Assembly: GCA_002371715.1 (NCBI GenBank)
Contig: DFGF01000049.1
Coordinates: 4,240 to 13,801, forward strand
DNA from: Prevotella sp. UBA3757
Lineage (GTDB): Bacteria > Bacteroidota > Bacteroidia > Bacteroidales > Bacteroidaceae
DNA: 9,562 nucleotides
Direction: 5' to 3'
Part shown: positions 7,503 through 9,562 of the stretch, piece by piece
Layout of the letters: each line of letters begins with the position of its first letter
Numbering within the stretch: the stretch's first letter is position 1
The notes under the pieces: model-generated
What the model saw: the letters and a program-made list of their open reading frames with translations, nothing else
What the model was told of the DNA's origin: nothing
The model's database searches: none
Translations under genes and position numbers: made by a program

Positions 7503-7919
7503 ATGGCAGTACATATCAAACTGATAAGGAACAATATCAAGAGCAGCAGCTCTTATGGTAAATACTTTGCCAAGGCCGTGAGCCAGGGTGATGTCGAGAT
7601 CAAGGATATTTGTGAGGAGATCAGCAGGAACAGCAGTTTTAGTGAGGGCACCGTCGTAGGTGTCGTGACGGAGTTGCAGGACCTGCTCAAGGAGAAGCTG
7701 CGCGACGGACATACCGTTGTCCTGCCCGGCATCGGACGTTTCAGCCTGCGTGTGGAAAGTATCGGTGTCGACGACCCGAAGGCCTTCAACATCCGCCGCC
7801 ACATCACGCGCATCGTGTGCGGCTTCCTGCCTGCCGGTCGCCGCATTCAGGGACGGCATATCCTTTATGACCTTTGCGACGGTGTGAAAACCATCTGGCA
7901 CAAGGGTGCCAAGCCATAG
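7503..7919 (+). CDS. HU-related DNA-binding protein (HU-HIG / histone-like type)
   Basis: A 138-residue protein of the Bacteroidetes HU-like type that bends or coats DNA. The pattern SSYGKYFAKAV (about 17-26), the helical part DICEEISRNSSFSEGTVVGVVTEL (split over 35-58), LKEKLRDGHTVVLPGIGRF (62-80) and a basic strand region fit the HU fold, with VVLPGIGRFSL as its clearest signature. The C-terminal part (about 95-138) carries many Arg/His residues (INIRRHITRI-like, AGRRIQGRH) in place of the usual HU arm ending. The A/T-rich leader AAATTAAAAAATAATT precedes the ATG. It lies 203 bp after the primase gene on the same strand; such pairs recur in Bacteroidetes islands, so a joint role in element replication or silencing is plausible but inferred. 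Its last codons (AKP, stop) lie in a 17-bp repeat shared with the four-helix gene. Confidence 0.88.
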   Translation: MAVHIKLIRNNIKSSSSYGKYFAKAVSQGDVEIKDICEEISRNSSFSEGTVVGVVTELQDLLKEKLRDGHTVVLPGIGRFSLRVESIGVDDPKAFNIRRHITRIVCGFLPAGRRIQGRHILYDLCDGVKTIWHKGAKP

Positions 7920-7927
7920 CGGAACCC
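7911..7927 (+). repeat. 17-bp gene-end repeat, HU copy (AAGCCATAGCGGAACCC)
   Basis: Straddles the HU stop codon (TAG 7917-7919). An identical copy straddles the stop codon of the four-helix gene at 8839-8855, so both unrelated proteins end in AKP. In both copies the repeat is bounded by short G-rich and C-rich arms (AGGGT/ACCCT here) that could form a hairpin. Confidence 0.75.
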
Positions 7928-7958
7928 TGCCGTCAGCCGCACGCACAAATATTTTTTT
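7919..7958 (+). terminator. Weak candidate terminator after the HU gene
   Basis: GCGG and CCGC around about 14 bases form a short GC stem, followed after about ten bases by ATATTTTTTT. The stem is weak and the T run is not directly adjacent, so this is a low-confidence intrinsic terminator. Confidence 0.25.
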
Positions 7959-8012
7959 GCTTTGCCGAAAAATAAAGACGCTAAAAGTGATACATTCTGA
8001 AAAAAAAATGAT

Positions 8013-8020
8013 TATCTTTG
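8013..8020 (+). promoter_or_regulatory. -7 promoter box of the four-helix gene unit
   Basis: TATCTTTG matches TAnnTTTG exactly. A -33 TTTG at the usual distance is not clear; an A8-9 tract precedes. Transcription from here would begin roughly at 8027 and include the His-rich leader ORF and the first nonamer array in the 5' leader of the four-helix gene. Confidence 0.6.
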
Positions 8021-8039
8021 CAGGCAAAAATTAAAAATC

Positions 8040-8159
8040 ATGGTAAATTCTCATAATTCTCATAACTCCCATAGCTCCCATAGCTCCCATCCCTCCCATA
8101 ACTCCCATAGTTCCCATCCCTCCCATCCCTCCCATCATTCCCACTATGCCTACCGATAA
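8040..8159 (+). CDS. Possible His/Ser-rich leader ORF overlapping the four-helix start
   Basis: ATG at 8040-8042, stop at 8157-8159; 39 codons in NSH, SSH and PSH triplets, with 12 histidines. It begins 19 bases after the -7 box with an A/T-rich leader (AAAAATTAAAAATC) typical of Bacteroidales starts. Its end overlaps the first 14 bases of the four-helix gene in another frame, as in translational coupling. The peptide is simply one reading of a 9-bp array, which has no stop in this frame, so it may not be made. If translated, ribosomes would cross the array before the downstream start. No peptide family is recognised. Confidence 0.35.
   Translation: MVNSHNSHNSHSSHSSHPSHNSHSSHPSHPSHHSHYAYR
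8053..8142. repeat. Nonamer minisatellite array A (ATnnnTCCC, ten units)
   Basis: Ten 9-bp units of form ATnnnTCCC (variants ATAATTCTC, ATAACTCCC, ATAGCTCCC, ATCCCTCCC, ATAGTTCCC, ATCATTCCC), ending four bases before the four-helix start codon. It lies on the CCCAT strand, as does array C, and is complementary to array B inside the gene. The last 29 bases of the array-start junction (8119-8147) recur identically at 8954-8982. Confidence 0.9.
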
Positions 8160-8847
8160 CACCAGTTTTCTCACTCCGAAAGGCGACTACAAGAACCTCA
8201 TCGCCTTCCAGAAGTCGGAGTGCATCTACGACATTACCTACTATTTCCTGGAGCATTACCTGCCGAAGATTGGCGACCGCACGGTTGACCAAATGAAGCA
8301 AGCCGCTCGCTCGGGCAAACAGAACATCGCCGAAGGCAACGAGACGGGAACCACTTCGACGGAGGCGTGCATCAAGCTTGTCAATGTGGCAAAGGCGAGC
8401 CTCAAGGAGTTGCAGGAGGACTATGAGGACTATTTGCGCAACCACGGCAACCAGATTTGGGATGTCAACAGCGAGCAGTGTCGCAACGCCCGCCAGTGGT
8501 GCCGTCAGCATTCGAAGACAGAGGACTACCAGCGCGTGTGCCAGCTGCGCGACGACATCACGCTGGCCAATATCGCGCTTGTGCTCATCCACCAGACTGA
8601 CTATCTTCTCAGGAAGCTCTTGGAGAGGTTCAAGGCTGACTTCCTTGCCAACGGCGGCATTAAGGAACAAATGTCAGCTGCCCGCCGCAATTGGCGCGAG
8701 GAACACGGAATGGGGTACCTTAATGGGAGGGATGGGAGGAATGGGAGGAATGGGAACAATGGGAGTTATGGGAACAATGGGAGTTATGGGAACAATGGGA
8801 GTTATGGGAACAATGGGAATTATGGGAACAATGGGGCGAAGCCATAG
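8146..8847 (+). CDS. Four-helix-bundle protein (S23/IVP-like, with suffix domain) and Gly/Asn/Tyr repeat tail
   Basis: A 233-residue protein. Residues 8-100 have the four-helix-bundle pattern: FLTPKGDYKNLIAFQK at the start, then QAARSGKQNIAEGN (52-65) and the next helix IKLVNVAKASLKELQEDYEDYLR (76-98). This group includes proteins found in 23S rRNA intervening sequences and is related to Avd accessory proteins of diversity-generating retroelements. Residues 130-186 (helical, LANIALVLIHQTDYLLRKLL) match the extra C-terminal 'suffix' part seen in Bacteroidales. Residues 194-229 are a low-complexity tail of GRN, GNN and GSY triplets, encoded by nonamer array B. No reverse transcriptase or template repeat is visible nearby, so function is unknown; nucleic-acid or partner binding is a family-based guess. 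The start at 8146 is chosen because it is the first ATG in frame and the conserved region follows at once. Confidence 0.88.
   Translation: MPTDNTSFLTPKGDYKNLIAFQKSECIYDITYYFLEHYLPKIGDRTVDQMKQAARSGKQNIAEGNETGTTSTEACIKLVNVAKASLKELQEDYEDYLRNHGNQIWDVNSEQCRNARQWCRQHSKTEDYQRVCQLRDDITLANIALVLIHQTDYLLRKLLERFKADFLANGGIKEQMSAARRNWREEHGMGYLNGRDGRNGRNGNNGSYGNNGSYGNNGSYGNNGNYGNNGAKP
8725..8832. repeat. Nonamer array B (GGGnnnnAT, twelve units) inside the four-helix gene
   Basis: Twelve 9-bp units: GGGAGGGAT, two GGAGGAAT-type, then alternating GGGAACAAT and GGGAGTTAT (one GGGAATTAT). All units are in frame, so changes in copy number add or remove three residues without a frameshift. The array is opposite in strand to arrays A and C. 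Confidence 0.92.
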
Positions 8848-8855
8848 CGGAACCC
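8839..8855 (+). repeat. 17-bp gene-end repeat, four-helix copy
   Basis: Identical 17-bp sequence to 7911-7927, straddling the TAG at 8845-8847. It sits between GGGG (8833-8836) and CCCC, at the tip of the long hairpin formed by arrays B and C. Confidence 0.75.
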
Positions 8856-8860
8856 CGACC

Positions 8861-8977
8861 ATCATTCCCATAACTCCCATATCTCCCATTCCTCCCATCA
8901 TTCCCATAATTCCCATTGTTCCCATAATTCCCATTGTTCCCATTCCTCCCATTCCTCCCATCCCTCCCATCATTCCC
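8861..8977. repeat. Nonamer array C (ATnnnTCCC, thirteen units) after the four-helix gene
   Basis: Thirteen 9-bp units on the CCCAT strand. Seven of them (8906-8968) are the reverse complement of seven units of array B (8725-8787), apart from two G/A changes that become G·U pairs in RNA. The last two and a half units match the end of array A exactly. No open frame with a start codon is supported here. Confidence 0.92.
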
Positions 8978-8980
8978 ACT

Positions 8981-9028
8981 ATCCCTCCCGATATCACCGG
9001 TTTTTCCTAACTCAAAGGGTCTGACTAT
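8981..9028 (+). pseudogene. Decayed copy of the four-helix gene start
   Basis: Exactly 835 bp downstream of the gene start, the sequence repeats in decayed form. The start codon is ATC instead of ATG, and the frame reads IPPDITGFS, stop, LKGSDY, against MPTDNTSFLTPKGDY in the intact gene. It follows a 29-bp identical stretch at the array junction and then diverges. It overlaps the 3' end of the minus-strand membrane gene. It is the remnant of a second gene copy, or a direct repeat left by insertion of the unit. Confidence 0.6.
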
Positions 9029-9521
9029 TTACTTTTATTGTTTCGTTGTTGTTTTTACGGAAGGTGTGCTTGTTGATGAGATGGGTGACGCCGAGCAAGA
9101 CAGCCATAAACGCGACTATGGCGACAATAATATACAGGTAACTTTCAACCGCATCGGTATCGAACCTGCTTTCCTCCTCATTGCCGAAAAACAGAAGCAC
9201 TATGCTGAGAGCAATCACTATGACCGCACCTGGCATCAGGGTGACGACGGTAAACCGCCACAGCGTGCCCCACCAGCCGTAGCCGAAGAGCTGGCGGTAG
9301 GTGATATACATAAAGACCATGCAGAGCGCAATCTCAGTAGCTCCGCTCCAGTAGCCAAAGAAACTCAAGATGAGGGCCTGGGAACTCAGGAATACCTGCA
9401 GGAAGAAACCCTCGGGCAGCGAATGGCGGGGGTAGCCCGGGGCATAGCGGAACACCAGCCACGTGGGCAGGATCAGAATGGACTGGACGAGCAGCGTAGT
9501 CCAGCTCTTCTGCGCGTTCAT
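9012..9521 (-). CDS. Small multi-span membrane protein, possibly truncated DUF3667-like
   Basis: From the ATG (complement of 9519-9521), 169 residues with about five hydrophobic segments (near 9-26, 41-58, 61-80, 88-112 and 127-147) and a polar basic tail. The region around KSWTTLLVQSILILPTWLVFR and the FFLQVFLSSQALILSFF segment resemble the membrane part of Bacteroidetes DUF3667 proteins, which are normally longer and begin with a zinc-ribbon-like or soluble domain. Upstream in the same frame the sequence reads QALSE, amber (9543-9545), LIEAIKW, which looks like coding sequence with a stop in it. This may be a truncated gene (pseudogene) or a short gene. The stop codon at 9012-9014 lies in the decayed four-helix copy, so the C-terminus may have been changed by the duplication. 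Confidence 0.6.
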   Translation of the reverse strand: MNAQKSWTTLLVQSILILPTWLVFRYAPGYPRHSLPEGFFLQVFLSSQALILSFFGYWSGATEIALCMVFMYITYRQLFGYGWWGTLWRFTVVTLMPGAVIVIALSIVLLFFGNEEESRFDTDAVESYLYIIVAIVAFMAVLLGVTHLINKHTFRKNNNETIKVNSQTL

Positions 9522-9562
9522 CCATTTGATGGCTTCAATCAGCTATTCGCTCAAAGCCTGTA

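Larger units (their letters stand above)
8725..8968 (+). promoter_or_regulatory. Predicted long RNA hairpin formed by arrays B and C
   Basis: In RNA, 8725-8787 can pair continuously with 8906-8968 (63 pairs including two G·U), and the inner units pair in part, leaving the stop-codon region near the tip. Such a structure could act as a 3' end, slow translation of the tail, or protect the transcript. It is inferred from complementarity only. Confidence 0.6.

Noticed and set aside
8146..8977. Diversity-generating retroelement, because the protein is related to Avd
   Set aside because: No reverse transcriptase, template repeat or variable-repeat target gene is visible; the arrays are simple minisatellites.
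8674..8997. Minus-strand frame with MGGMGIMGTMG repeats
   Set aside because: Same array artefact on the other strand; no promoter or leader and no conserved part.
8378..9010. Open frame through array B, the four-helix stop and array C, giving MGG and PIP repeats
   Set aside because: It is an alternative reading of 9-bp arrays, which stay open in several frames. Its first part is out of frame with the conserved helices. Only the last codons (PPDITGF) are meaningful, as the decayed gene start.

Overview
The window looks like chromosomal DNA of a Bacteroidales bacterium, most likely a Prevotella-like member of the Prevotellaceae. The basis is the promoter form (TTTG, about 20 bases, TAnnTTTG, seen or partly seen three times), start sites with A/T-rich leaders and mostly no Shine-Dalgarno sequence, and protein types typical of that order: a VapE/VirE-type primase-helicase with a BT4734-like N-terminus, an HU-related protein, and a four-helix-bundle 'suffix' protein. 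The species cannot be fixed from sequence alone.

Left part (1-4836, minus strand): an efflux operon read right to left. It starts at a clear promoter (about 4905-4874), then a 196-residue multi-span membrane protein of unknown function, a lipoprotein membrane-fusion (adaptor) protein, and an AcrB-type RND pump whose last residues lie beyond the left edge. An outer-membrane TolC-like partner is expected further left but is not visible.

Middle part (4837-7919, plus strand): a small replication-like cassette. A large VapE-type P-loop ATPase/primase gene is followed by an HU-family DNA-binding protein. No integrase, transposase, capsid or relaxase gene is visible. The primase is bracketed by mirror-image DNA sites: a 23-bp palindrome-like site on each side (21/23 identical when one is inverted), each followed 42 bp further outward by a 9-bp half site. 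Between the two genes are two identical 19-bp palindromes and a 23-codon ORF with a strong Shine-Dalgarno sequence.

Right part (7920-9030): a four-helix-bundle gene embedded in three 9-bp minisatellite arrays of alternating orientation. One precedes the start codon (CCCAT strand) and encodes a His/Ser-rich leader ORF. One forms the 3' end of the gene (ATGGG strand) and encodes a Gly/Asn/Tyr tail. One follows the stop codon (CCCAT strand) and can pair with the second as a very long RNA hairpin. Just after the third array lies a decayed copy of the start of the same gene, exactly 835 bp downstream, so this unit was probably duplicated or inserted by recombination.

Right edge (9012-9562, minus strand): a small membrane protein, possibly the C-terminal part of a DUF3667-like protein, with an in-frame amber codon just upstream of its first ATG.

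The most unusual material is non-coding: the mirror sites around the primase, the twin palindromes, the alternating nonamer arrays with their leader ORF and duplicated gene start, and a 17-bp sequence shared across the stop codons of the HU and four-helix genes.
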